Assembly: GCA_029168955.1 (NCBI GenBank)
Contig: JAPDOI010001331.1
Coordinates: 62,001-126,000 of the forward strand
DNA from: Aplectana chamaeleonis
Taxonomy: Eukaryota > Nematoda > Chromadorea > Rhabditida > Cosmocercidae
Reading direction: 5' to 3'
Length of the DNA: 64,000 bases
Under the pieces are notes generated by a model that was not told where the DNA came from, did not search any database, and saw nothing but the letters and a program-made list of their open reading frames with translations. Shown in pieces: positions 49,067-60,052 of this stretch (position 1 is its first letter; every line of letters begins with the position of its first letter). The position numbers were made by a program, and so were the translations under genes.

Positions 49067-49450
49067 AATGGTACTCGTTGAAAACTGTTCAAAAATAACA
49101 TCGAAATTGAAGTCGGAGGACTCTGAAACAAGTTATGGCTATGCGGCGCTTTGTACGTGCGAAATTGCCTCAAATCGCCTTTTTGTGAGAAAAAAATCTG
49201 CTGGGTACGTTAGGAGGGAAATTTTGGCATGATGACGAACCCCCCCCCACGATTTCTACTGTGTGGGCCTGGTGTCGCACCAACCGATTGCAGCACCTGT
49301 CGCTGGCTCGAAAGGGGATGTTATGCCTGAAATGTGGAAACCCTGCAGTAATCGGTCGCTGTCGCGGCTGTCCGTCGCAGTGCAGTGCACTGCGACGGAT
49401 GTCAGCGACAGCGACCCAGCCAAATCCAGCATCGTGCCAAGTACCGTTAA

Positions 49451-49919
49451 AGGCACAGTCCAAGCTCAGAGACGAAATCTGATATTTCCACATAATTGTG
49501 AAGTAGACTCACCCTATATAGCACCTGCCCAGTGCGAGCTCTCAAATCCTCAGGATAAGCGAGATATAGGAGGAATCCACCCTGGGGCGCCCAACTCGGG
49601 AAGCCACTTTGGCAAGCCCCTTTTACGATCTTTCAAGCTCAAAAGTTACCAGATGAGCGAGCGATCAATACCCCGTTCTTCACTTCTTTCTCAGTCTCTC
49701 TCCATATTCATATCAGCTCGCATACATAGATTGCAAATGAAGGAAGTTACAAGCCTAGGACAACTCGTCCACCATGCTTCCGTAGCTCAATTTTTAAGGG
49801 TCCACAACTCCGTTCCTAGGTGGGCTTGTACGACGCCAGAGAGACCATTCGCATCAGCGTGGGACCGTTTTCAAGATAAGGGAAAAAACAGAAAAACGAT
49901 TCTGAGGTTGGACTGTGCC
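49451..49919 (-). mobile_element. TTAA-family non-autonomous element, subfamily 3
   Basis: Ends AGGCACAGTCCAAGCTC and GGTTGGACTGTGCCT are inverted, flanked by TTAA at 49,447-49,450 and 49,920-49,923. The interior matches subfamily 1 in reverse (CAACTCGTCCACCATG, CACAACTCCGTTCCTAG). Open frames through it have no protein character. Confidence 0.9.
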
Positions 49920-49923
49920 TTAA

Positions 49924-50407
49924 AGGCAGCATACAAGCTCGCAAAAGTTGTTGAGATAACTACATTAGTGGGGTCGTACGGGCCCTAGAAGAGCCCTCAC
50001 GAAGTTGGAAGAGTTGAAAACGAGTTAAAATGACCGTATTTCAGCCGTATTGAGTCACAAAATCATCCTTTCCCCGCCCATCGATACGGGCTCCGCCCCT
50101 CAATATAGATATTCAGTGCTCGATTATGGTCATTTTGGATACCTTTTTACGCCTCTGACGGCGTAAGCGTTCCAGAAAGGGCCGTACGAGTACATTAGCG
50201 TCGTCATCCCAACAAATTTGTTGCTAGCTGCGCTATTTCAGCAAATGCAGTACAACTCGTCCAGTTCCGGACCAATATAGAATGAACCGTTATATCTTCA
50301 TTTAAGTCGAATTTTTTCCGGTTTTTCGTCATTTCTGAATATTAACAGCTTCAGACCTTCGATTCATTCCAGAAAATCGATATCATTTTCGAGCGTGTAT
50401 GCTGCCT
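49924..50407 (+). mobile_element. TTAA-family non-autonomous element, subfamily 4, abutting subfamily 3
   Basis: Ends AGGCAGCATACAAGCTCG and CGAGCGTGTATGCTGCCT are inverted. It is flanked by TTAA at 49,920-49,923, shared with the previous element, and at 50,408-50,411. It is non-coding. Confidence 0.9.
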
Positions 50408-50629
50408 TTAAAGAACTCGAAGGTACAAGCCACCGTGAACACTGTCTTTGAACTCTGACAGTCGTGATACCGTTGGATAGTTCTCACCACCCGGACCCTG
50501 AATCTGTCATCGGATTCAACAAATCCTACGAGCGGTGTTGTATATCGAACGCTAAGATGTTTACCACCTCACAGAAATCGGCGTATCTTGTCGAGCACAA
50601 CTGGCCCCGGATAACGACTACTAACTAGA

Positions 50630-50940
50630 GTATATCAAACGGATAAAAATTTTCGAATATTCGAATGAACGAATAATTCGAAAAATTGACTCTTTCGAAT
50701 ATTCGAATGAACGAATAATTCGAAAAATTGACTCTTTCGAATATTCGAATAAACGAATTATTCAAAAAATTGACTTCTCCGAATATTCGAATAACCGAAT
50801 TATTCAAAAAAATTTGACTTTTCGTATAATCGAATAAACGAATCATTCGAAAATTTGACTTTACCGAATAATCGAATTATTCGAATGATTCGAATACGAT
50901 TAATACGAATATCCGGCCAAAATCGCGAGTATTCGAATTC
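50630..50940. repeat. 42-bp TTCGAATATTCGAA tandem repeat, locus 1
   Basis: Four to five copies of a 42-bp unit with GAATAATTCGAAAAATTGAC and TTCGAATATTCGAAT. The edge word TAGAGTATATCAAACG is matched inversely at the second locus (54,855-55,085). Open frames repeat every 14 residues and are by-products. Confidence 0.85.
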
Positions 50941-50954
50941 AAAGTAAGGACCAA

Positions 50955-51512
50955 CTCTGAGAGAAATATCCGCTGCGGACCCGCGATAGTGCCGCTTCGG
51001 AGCCTACAGGCGCCGAGGCGACACTATCGCGGAGCCGTAGCGGCGATGCGGCAGTGCCGCTTCGGCTCCGCAATAGTGCGGCAGCGGCTCCGGGAGAGCA
51101 TCTGATATGAAGTTATTCAAGAATGATAGCACAACTAAGGGGGCCGAAGGACAAAAATACGCACCTGCGGTCGCTACTTTCTTTGTCTAATAGGGACAGA
51201 GGTCACATCTGCTTTTGCGCCGAAGGAAATACGGAATGTACCTCAGAATTGGGTAATTGAACCGGCAACAATTTCGTTTCACCACACAGGATAGTACATC
51301 TTACTCCATACGGGTTCACTGCTGCATCCTCGCGGAGCCCACGCGGCTCTAACGCGGGGCCGCTGCGGTACTATCGCGGTGATGTCGAGGCTCAAGGCAC
51401 GGCAACAAAATCGTCTGATCCCGGAGCAGCTGCGGTACTATCGCGGAACTATCACGGCACAGTCGAAGGCCGCGGTACTTTTCCGGCACTGACACAGCGA
51501 ATTTCCTCAGAG
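50955..51512. mobile_element. GC-rich inverted-repeat element
   Basis: Left CTCTGAGAGAAATATCCGCTG-type end and right inverse CTCTGAGGAAATTCGCTG. The interior carries at least five copies, in both orientations, of CTGCGGTACTATCGCGG (near 50,981, 51,023, 51,068, 51,366 and 51,431). The target duplication was not resolved. Confidence 0.65.
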
Positions 51513-51601
51513 AAGTACGCATAATCGAACCCCCGTTCGCGGCGCTATCAACTTTCTTGATCTTTTTTGTATGGTCATTCCATAGTAATAAAGGAGAGTG
51601 G

Positions 51602-51641
51602 TGTCCGTCCGTCCGTCCGTCAGTCAGTCTGTCTGTCAGTC
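51602..51641. repeat. GTCC/GTCA/GTCT tetranucleotide tract
   Basis: About ten GTCN tetramers, just before the large minisatellite. Confidence 0.9.
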
Positions 51642-51739
51642 TACGGTGTGCATTCTGTAATTGCAGACTTTTCTGTTTTAGAAGGGTTACGCCCGAAACA
51701 ACCGAACGGGACGTCGTAGAAAGTCAGCAAGACACCAGC

Positions 51740-54100
51740 GGGAGTGCGCCGGACGCCGAAAAAATGTGCGGGACCCCAATGGCAGTGCGCCGAGCGCCGT
51801 AGAAAGTGTATGGGACCCATATAAGAACGCCGGACGCCGAAAAAATGTGTGGGACACCAGTGGCAGTGCGCCCGACGTATGTGGGACCCATTTAAGAGTA
51901 CGCCGGACGATAAGTTAGTTTGCGGGACCCATGTGAGAATGCGCCGGACGCCATAGAAAGTGTACGGAACCCATGTAAGAGTGCGCCGAACGCCATACTA
52001 AGTGCCCGGGACCCATATAAGAGTAAGTCGGACACCAAGCAAGTGTACGGAACCAATGTAAGAACGCCGGACGCCGAAAAAATGTGTGGGACCCCAGTGG
52101 CAGTGCGCCCGACGTATGTGGGATCCTTTAAGAGTACGCCGGACGCATAAGTTAGTTTGCGGGACCCATGTAAGAGTGCGCCGGACGCCATAGAAAGCGT
52201 ACGGAACCCATGTAAGAGTGCGCCGAACGCCATATAAAGTGTCCGGGACCCATATAAGAGTAATTCGGACCCCAAGCAAGTGTACGGAACCCATGTAAGA
52301 ACGCCGGACGCCGAAAAAATGTGTGGGACCCCAGTGGCAGTGCGCCCGAAGTATGTGGGACCCATGTAAGAGTGCGCCGGACGCCATAGAAAGTGTACGG
52401 AACCCATGTAAGAGTGCGCCGAACGCCATATTAAGTGTCCGGGACCCATATAAGAGTAATTCGGACCCCAAGCAAGTGTACGGAACCCATGTAAGAGTGC
52501 GCCGGACGCCATAGAAAATGTACGGGACCCATGTAAGAATGCGCCGGTCGCCATATCAAGTGTCCGGGACCCATATAAGAGTGAGTCGGACCCCAGAGCA
52601 AGTGTACGGGACCAATGTAAGAGTAAGTCGGACCCCAGAGCAAGTGTACGGGACCCATGTAAGAGTGCGCCGGACGCCATAGAAAATGCACTGGACCCAT
52701 GTAAGAATGCGCCGGACGCCATAGAAAGTGCACGGGACCCATGTAAGAGTGCGCCGGACGCCATATTAAGTGTACGGGACTCTATAAGAGTAAGTATGAC
52801 CCCAGAGCAAGTGTACGGGACCCATGTAAGAGTGCACCGGACGCCATAGAAAATGTACGGGACCCATGTAAGAGTGCGCCGGACGCCATATAAAGTGTGC
52901 GGGACCCATGTAAGAGTGCTTCGAACGCCATAGAAAGTGTATGGGACCCACGTAAGTGGTCCGGACGCCATGAAAAATGTGCGGGATCCTATTAGAGTGC
53001 GCCGGACGTCATATGAATTGTGCGGGCCCCATGTAAAAAGACGCCGGACGCCACAGAAAGTGTACGGAACCCATGTAAGAGTGCGCCGAACGCCATATTA
53101 AGTGTACGGGACTCTATAAGAGTAAGTCTGACCCCAGAGCAAGTGTACGGAACCCATGTAAGAGTGCGCCGGACGCCATAGAAAATGTACGGGACCCATG
53201 TAAGAATGCGCCGGTCGCCATATCAAGTGTCCGGGACCCATATAAGAGTGAGTCGGACCCCAGAGCAAGTGTACGGGACCAATGTAAGAGTAAGTCGGAC
53301 CCCAGAGCAAGTGTACGGAACCCATGTAAGAGTGCGCCGGACGCCATAGAAAATGTACGGGACCTATGTAAGAATGCGCCGGTCGCCATATCAAGTGTCC
53401 GGGACCCATATAAGAGTGAGTCGGACCCCAGAGCAAGTGTACGGGACCAATGTAAGAGTAAGTCGGACCCCAGAGCAAGTGTACGGGACCCATGTAAGAG
53501 TGCACCGGACGCCATAGAAAATGTACGGGACCCATGTAAGAGTGCGCCGGACGCCATATAAAGTGTGCGGGACCCATGTAAGAGTGCTTCGAACGCCATA
53601 GAAAGTGTATGGGACCCACGTAAGTGGTCCGGACGCCATGAAAAATGTGCGGGATCCTATTAGAGTGCGCCGGACATCATATGAATTGTGCGGGCCCCAT
53701 GTAAAAAGACGCCGGACGCCACAGAAAGTGTACGGGACCCATGTAGGCGTGCGCCGGATGCTATGAAAAATGTGCGGACCCGTGTTAGAGTGCGCCGGAA
53801 GCCATATTATGTGTCCGGGACCCATTTAAGAGCACAAAGGACGCCATAGAAAGTGTACGGGACCCATGTAGGGCTGCGTCGGACGCCCTAGATAGTGTGC
53901 CGGACTCATGTAAGAGTGCGCCGAACGCCGTAGAAAGCGTACGGGGCCCATGTGAGAGTGCGCCGGACGCCATAGAAAGTGTACGGGACCCATGTAGGAA
54001 AGCGCCGGACGCCGTAGAAAAAGTGCTCGACCTCAGGGGGAGTGCGCCGGGCGCGTAGAAAGTGTGCGGTACTACGTAGCAATGCGCAGGACGCCGCAGA
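51740..54100. repeat. 42-bp minisatellite array, locus 2 (about 56 copies)
   Basis: Units such as GGGACCCATGTAAGAGTGCG plus CCGGACGCCATAGAAAGTGT are 42 bp. Copies vary more than in the big satellite, and blocks of units are themselves duplicated (about 237 bp three times near 51,874, 52,111 and 52,348; about 668 bp twice near 52,951 and 53,619). All three minus frames stay open for long stretches (up to 359 codons) only because 42 is divisible by three. Confidence 0.97.
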
Positions 54101-54356
54101 AAGAAGAATGTCATTGGAGCGAGCTCTAGAACGCTAATCTACAGGATTTGCCGCACTTCGGATTGATTTTGTGCGCGTGCACAACTGAAGCAGATTTATT
54201 GCTTTTCTCGGTATAATTTGCCGCTGTCTGCCTTTCCATGTGTCCACATGTGCGGCAGTTTACAACAAAATATGTTGGGGTTAAATAATATCTGAGCCGA
54301 TTCTATATATGCAAAGACAACTTGATAATTTCCGCCGAAGACGGGAATTCGGGGGT

Positions 54357-54409
54357 CTGAGCGAAGCCCTCAGCCAGCCGTCAGGCGGGCGGAGCCCGCA
54401 GGACGGCTG
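54357..54409. repeat. Second GC-rich hairpin pair
   Basis: An imperfect hairpin (CTGAG ... CTCAG around GCGAAGC, 54,357-54,373) is followed by a strong one (54,375-54,409): outer stem CAGCCGTC, inner stem GCGGGC, loop GGA, with AG opposite AG between the stems. It resembles the cluster at 23,231 in loop type and arrangement. Confidence 0.75.
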
Positions 54410-54624
54410 CTATTATTTAAGTCAAAGCTATGCCAATGTACTTCCACAAAAAATACATGTCACATTATATCATCAGAGTATTCAAACCAACATTTATCAC
54501 TGTCTATGAGTAGTTGCTAAACGATATGATCAAAGTCTCTGGCTTTTCTAAAATATCTACCAACAACATTCGAATTTCTTATCAGTTTGAGGAGCTATCT
54601 AAGCGGAGGGGGGGCACTGTTGTA

Positions 54625-54745
54625 TCACCTGGCCACGCCCATTTTCCGTGCTTCAATCCTGGTTTTGGCAGGGAAGGGAAACCCCGGGTGATGCTCAAAT
54701 TTAGTGCGGCACGGTAAAATGGGCGGGGCCAAGTGCATCCAGCCA
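54625..54745. repeat. Inverted repeat around a 60-bp loop
   Basis: GGCCACGCCCATTTTCCGTG on the left is inverted as GCACGGTAAAATGGGCGGGG on the right. It is followed by GTGCATCCAGCCATAGTGG, shared in inverse with about 26,579. Confidence 0.65.
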
Positions 54746-54854
54746 TAGTGGCCCCCCACCGCTATGATAGCACCCAGTTTGGTTGGAGACATTTCACCTC
54801 TGGACCGCAAAAATGGACATGTGCCGGAGACTCTGCTTCCTATTTTTCTGGAAT

Positions 54855-55085
54855 TATTCGTTTATTCGGCCGAATATTCTAATATTAGGCCGTTCGAATA
54901 TTCGAATAAACGAATTATTCGAAAAATTGACTTCTCCGAATATTCGAATACATGAATAATTCGAAAAATTGACTTTTGCGAATATTCGAATAAACGAATT
55001 ATTCGAAAAATTGACTTTTCCGAATAATCGAATTATACGTTTATTCGCCCGAATATTCGTTTTCCGAATATTCGTTGACATACTC
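54855..55085. repeat. 42-bp TTCGAATATTCGAA tandem repeat, locus 2 (inverse of locus 1)
   Basis: The same unit as 50,630-50,940, ending GTTGACATACTCTACTACTA, the inverse of the start of locus 1. About four copies. Confidence 0.82.
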
Positions 55086-55477
55086 TACTACTAACCGAAA
55101 GCGTGGCGGGACCTACAGTTCACACTGCAGCTTTCGGGACATCTTGCTGGGCAACACTCCTCTCTTGTCGCCGATGCTACCGTTTCTTCAGAAAAAGGGA
55201 CATTGTGCGTTGGACGAGAAACCACACATCAAGTGTGACAGCATCGAACCAATGCCGTGACAGGTTCATACCCCCAGATGACTGAAAATACGGGAAAATC
55301 GGAAATATCCAAGAGAATAAAGTTTTTTACACTTTTCCTTGCTAAACCCCCAGGGGGTTATTTCGGGCGCTCAATTCGAATTCGAGGTTCGTCTTCACTT
55401 TTCACAACGCTATAGTTGATTGTATTTACATCGAAATTATTCAATGAAGAAGGATAAGCCCAAGTTTTTTTTGGTAG

Positions 55478-55751
55478 GCACAGTCCCCAGGGGAGAGTTA
55501 AGAATTACCTGAACGAATTTCCGATGGTTTTTGACGTTCTGATTTCCGAATTGAGAAAAAAATTCCGCTCATCCCTGGAGCCCACGGGTCAAGACATGGA
55601 AACTTGCGAAAACGCGTGGAATCAACAGCAGCTCAATACGGTGGCAATTTTCTTCACAGTAGAACTTGCAGTTCCTAAGAGCCATGGCCCTTTCACATCC
55701 TACAAAGTTCGCTGGGAACCTCGCATGAAGTTCCCCGAATTAGAAAGCTGA
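55478..55751 (+). CDS. Candidate exon, unrecognised
   Basis: After TTTTTTTTGGTAG the frame reads HSPQGRVKNYLNEFPMVFDV ... LEPTGQDMETCENAWNQQQL ... MKFPELES and stops at 55,749-55,751. It is protein-like over 90 codons. However, the first bases (AGGCACAGTCC) resemble an end of the TTAA family, and no donor fits before the stop, so it may be a chance frame. Confidence 0.3.
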
Positions 55752-55844
55752 TGAATGTTTTCTGGCCAAATCTGGCACGACCTCGCCGAATGGAGAATCA
55801 GGTCCTGCTGAGTCAACCTCTGAATAAAATCATATGCATTTCAG

Positions 55845-55859
55845 GAGATTCGCGAGAAG
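55845..55859 (+). CDS. Possible 15-nt microexon
   Basis: GAGATTCGCGAGAAG lies between a strong acceptor (ATGCATTTCAG) and a strong donor (GTAAGG). It codes EIREK in phase 0. Support is from splice signals alone. Confidence 0.25.
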
Positions 55860-56401
55860 GTAAGGGTACCACAACAGACAATTCTTGGGGTGTTAAAAAC
55901 AGTTTCGGATTGGCCTAACTGGGGGTCATCCAGGGTGCTGAACAAAATATTGGGGTCCGTTTGTTGATATTATGAAGACGACGCTAGGTATGAAGCCATT
56001 AAGAGTTCGTAGGCTACCTAAATATGGCGGGAAACGACAAATGGACCTCATGAAGGCTATAAAACCGCTAAATTCCCATGGTTTCTACGCGTGCTGTTGC
56101 GGAGTGGCGGTTAGAGACAGTGAAAGAGCGCGTGGCTGACGGAGAGAGCAGAATGGCCCGGCAGCACTTACAGAGGATACTCGTGCTCAGCACATCAAAT
56201 AATTTCTAAACAGTTTTTTGCCAAACCTGAGAATTAATCCATCGAAAGTCGAAAAACGAAGGTCATATTCGTGTTAGGCACCCCAGAGCAGCTTTGAGCC
56301 TTATCTCTCGCGGCAATTTAGAAATCGTGAAAAGCCTCATTTAGCATTCGAAATTCCCTCCCAGAGCACCGTAAATGAACCTGATTTGTGGACGGTTCCA
56401 G

Positions 56402-56595
56402 AAAAAAAAACACATATAGAAATTTTGAGTCCAATCTGTAACGTTTTTCTGAGGCGCTTCCAAAATCTCACTGATTTCCATATGGCGACAAATCTATCAA
56501 TGGTAAGTAAGTAGCTGTCACCTTTATCAGATGTCTTTCAGCAAATTTGATTTTAGATCCGGAGAGAGCTTGCCAGGGACGACCAGAAGGCATAA
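56402..56595 (+). CDS. Two candidate last exons joined by a 54-bp intron
   Basis: Exon 56,402-56,502 (THIEILSPICNVFLRRFQNL, then TDFHMATNLSM) ends at G|GTAAGT. The next exon 56,557-56,595 follows GATTTTAG and reads IRRELARDDQKA, then TAA. The phases match and the intron has typical nematode length. It is unrecognised; it may belong with the microexon at 55,845. Confidence 0.35.
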
Positions 56596-57598
56596 ATCCC
56601 CTTTCTTATCCGAGGGGACCCCCCGCAAAGTTCTCTATTCAAATTTGAGAAGAAACTGATGAACACTGGGCAAACATGGCTTATAAAAACAGCATTTCCC
56701 CGCTCAACCGGAGATTGGTACTACTGCTTTTGATAAAACTGAATAAATCCCAACAGATAATCGCCTTCACTCGTCACCCTCATGAGAAGTGTCAATGCTT
56801 TCGCCGCAGAGCGTTTCAGAGAGGACGAATGTACGAACTTCAAGCAAAGTGCTGCGAACACAGCACGTCGTTCTGCGGCTACGTAGTGTCTCCTAACCGC
56901 ATCGCGCGGAAGTACAAACGATGCGTCACACGATAATTTGAGTAGAAGCTTTTAGTTTAAGGAGCGACTCCTTTCAACCATGAAAACGAAATGTCTTGAA
57001 TTCCAGAATAAGGTAGGTCACGAATTTGGCGGTTCTGTACACCCCTGCCATAAACCGTAGCCAGCATACCGGTTTTTTGAGAAGTATTCACTACTGTTAT
57101 GCAATGAAAAAAACCTCATTCCTTCCCAATCCGAAGCGGCAAATGTCAACCTCACATTTGAACCGATTTTCACAGGAGGAGTGCTAGCGCTTGTGTCATC
57201 TTCATCCCAGGTCTTCGATTTATTAACGGTACCGACTGAGAGACGAAGTTTCAAGAATTCTAAACACTTGCGGTCCTGATAGAGCCTCATCTTCAACAAA
57301 TACGCACTAATTGGGTAGCCGAATATCATCAAAGCCAAGTCTAGGATTCTACTGAGTGGAGCAACGGTAACAAGATGCGAGCGAGGTAATCCTACTCCCT
57401 GGGAGCTTCTCGCACTCCTTTTCGTACTTCCCGTTTTCGATCGTACGCTTCCTTACATCTCACACTTAGACGAGCGACAACGATTTTCCTAATCGCAAAC
57501 ACCTTACATCACCTTCATGATCAGGCTACGGCGCCATGTGTGATACAAATCAACTTTAGCACAACCTCCTCCAAATCCCATGATTTCTTCCTGCGCTA
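56596..57598. other. Spacer without supported genes
   Basis: Open frames of 86 (56,676-56,936, plus) and 106 codons (57,338-57,018, minus) have no recognisable domain or matching splice sites. Confidence 0.35.
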
Positions 57599-58011
57599 CA
57601 CTAGCAGGGGTCCCTGAAAAAATGTCAAAGTCCAGGATTGCAATGAAAAATTTACAAATATTTTTTCGAATTTCTGACTAGGGCTTTTCGCGTTGCTGCA
57701 GCGTGCGGACAAGCTTGTTCGAGACCCAATAAACAAATAATGTTTTTTGGCCCGTTGAAGATGGTCCCTGGAAACCAATTTTCGAGTGTGATACAATGGA
57801 TTCTCCATTGTATCACCCCTAAAATGAAAATAGATCTCCAAAGACGGTTTTGAACAGCCTAGAAAAACTTAATTTGCTATTCGGGTCCCGGACTAGCTTT
57901 TCTGCACGCTGCAGCAACGCGAAAAGCTCCAATCAGAAATTCGAAAAAATATTTGTAAATTTTTCATTGCAATCCTGGACTTTGACATTTTTTCAAGGAC
58001 TCCTACTAGTG
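57599..58011. mobile_element. Long palindromic TA-type MITE
   Basis: 413 bp that is mostly two arms of about 140 bp. CACTAGCAGGGGTCCCTG at the left is matched inversely by CAAGGACTCCTACTAGTG, and both arms share TGTCAAAGTCCAGGATTGCA and GCTTTTCGCGTTGCTGCAGC. TA flanks both ends (57,597-57,598; 58,012-58,013). The centre has a further hairpin, TACAATGGATTCTCCATTGT. A transcript would fold into long double-stranded RNA. Confidence 0.92.
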
Positions 58012-58013
58012 TA

Positions 58014-60052
58014 GCGTTCTTCTGCTTCAAACTGCGTCTATTAAATTTTGATTACGTTATCAAATACGGACAGTCATATTCTAAATGAAGTTTTTGTGAC
58101 CAAAACTGCACCTATGAGCCCTCAGGGCATAAAAAGGCTCCGCCCTCTCCCACTATAGCGCGCAGCGCCCCTTACCAATTCGACCCTGTATTGACGCTTA
58201 CATAAACTTTTCCATATAGACAATTATTACCTTGTTCAGTTTCCTGCGGGAAACTAAAACTATCTATTTCTTTAGTTTAAGCTCTGATTACTCTTTCATC
58301 TTGTTACCGTGATTTTGCGCCACCTTCTACATGAAGATCTCAACTCTTATCAATAATCTGCGCATTTAAAATTGCTTTCAAGGTAGGCGACATCTGATGT
58401 TGATCTGAAAGCATTGATAGCTCTAATGAAACAAAAGAAGGGAAGGATGAGAAAAACTTTCATACGAGAAACAAATATCAGCCTAGCATTTCAGAAGAAA
58501 CTCTGAGAAATGCAGAAATACAAAGTCAGAGTAATTTGAAAATAAATATAGAATGATTTCTAAAAAGGTCAAACATTCCGAATCTCCTTAAAAATGATGG
58601 GATGAAATTGTAGGAGGCAATACGAGCTTGACCATGAATTTAACTTCGAGTACTTATGACCCGACTGCATAGCGAATGTAGACCGGAACACTGGTCATAG
58701 AAAAAGGTAGATTCCTGAGGGGAACACAGTATGTTCTAATTAAGCTAGGTTTCAACGAAAAACCGGAACTGGGTCAAAACACCTCTCGCCGATCCCCATT
58801 ACCCCAGAACGTCGGGTATTCAATAGAGAGAATGAGTGACACTAGGCGTTTTCAGAGTCTGACAAGGCGATGATATGGGAATGCACTTGAGCAGTATATG
58901 GAAGGAGAAGAATCCAGTCACTCTAATGTACAAGCGTGATTCTGCATCAGTGATAAAAAAAGAGGAAATTTTCACAAAACGAAAATTATATAGAATCATT
59001 CTCGTTTTCTACACAACCACTTATCATTCCCACCTCCGCCAATGCCGACTTCTTTCACCAAAAAAAGAAAGGGAGTTGTTGAGTATGTGTGGGCACACAT
59101 ATGCACATAAAGAAATACTTGAGAAAATGAATAATCATGAACCTCTTTTGCCAATTCGTGGCTCGCTGCGTTGTTACTCGCCATCAATGATGCATCATGT
59201 GTGACAAGCTCAAAATTATCATGCAAATAAAGATATCACATAACATTTTATATTGAATTCAATGCAAATATCCACAAAATCACACGAATCAAATGTGTGA
59301 GAAGCATCGTCGCCTGAAGATCACCAGGACACCAGCGAAATGCCTTCATGATGGCATTAACGAATTCCGACGTCGCAAAAACTTCTGAGCAACACTGACA
59401 GAGAGAGAGCAGATGGAAGAATATGCAAAGCATCCCACTTCTGTGGAATGGTTTTATGAAAAAGAGAAATGAGAGTGGAGAAATCGTCTGAAAGAAAGAG
59501 ATTGTTGAATAAATTCGACTAGACCAAAAAAAAGTACCTAAATGTAATGGCACCGGAAACATTTTTCTTTTTCATTACTTCCAAAATTTCGAGAATGAGA
59601 TAGAAGACCTGGGGTGAAGAAAACGATGATGAAAACTGTGTTCAACACAAGAAACTCATGAAGCAATAATTCTGAATTCCAAACCAAAATTTCAGAAACG
59701 AAGGAATCAAAGAATTCCATAGGATAATATATTTATGAAAAATCAATCATGTCACTAATACATGGAGGAAAATGAACAACATCATAAATATGACGACATT
59801 TCAAAACAGCAGGTCAAGCGATGACCAAAATTAGCCTAGTGTAATCAAAGGAGTTGATTAATCTAGCACTGCCGATGCAAAGATCATCAAGATGGGGACG
59901 GTACAAACTAAAAATGACTACGCAAGGGAAACGCGAACGAAAATATATTACTAGTATTTTTTAGAACTCTCGAAGTAGTTAGCCAAATATGATGTTACGA
60001 GTGTGAAAATGAATGAAAAACTTCAAACCAGAACCCGATTCAGACGTGGTGA
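58014..60052. other. Spacer and probable 3' flank of the proline-rich gene
   Basis: No repeat or gene is recognised. The part nearest 60,052 may be a 3' untranslated region of the minus-strand gene. The plus frame 58,875-59,204 (109 codons) has no domain and is not called. Confidence 0.35.

Noticed and set aside
49263..49988. 241-codon plus frame
   Set aside because: Most of it lies inside the TTAA-family element 49,451-49,919, which is non-coding in its relatives.
51892..54114. Repeat proteins of up to 359 codons on the minus strand
   Set aside because: Three overlapping frames are open at once, each repeating every 14 residues, as expected of a 42-bp minisatellite.
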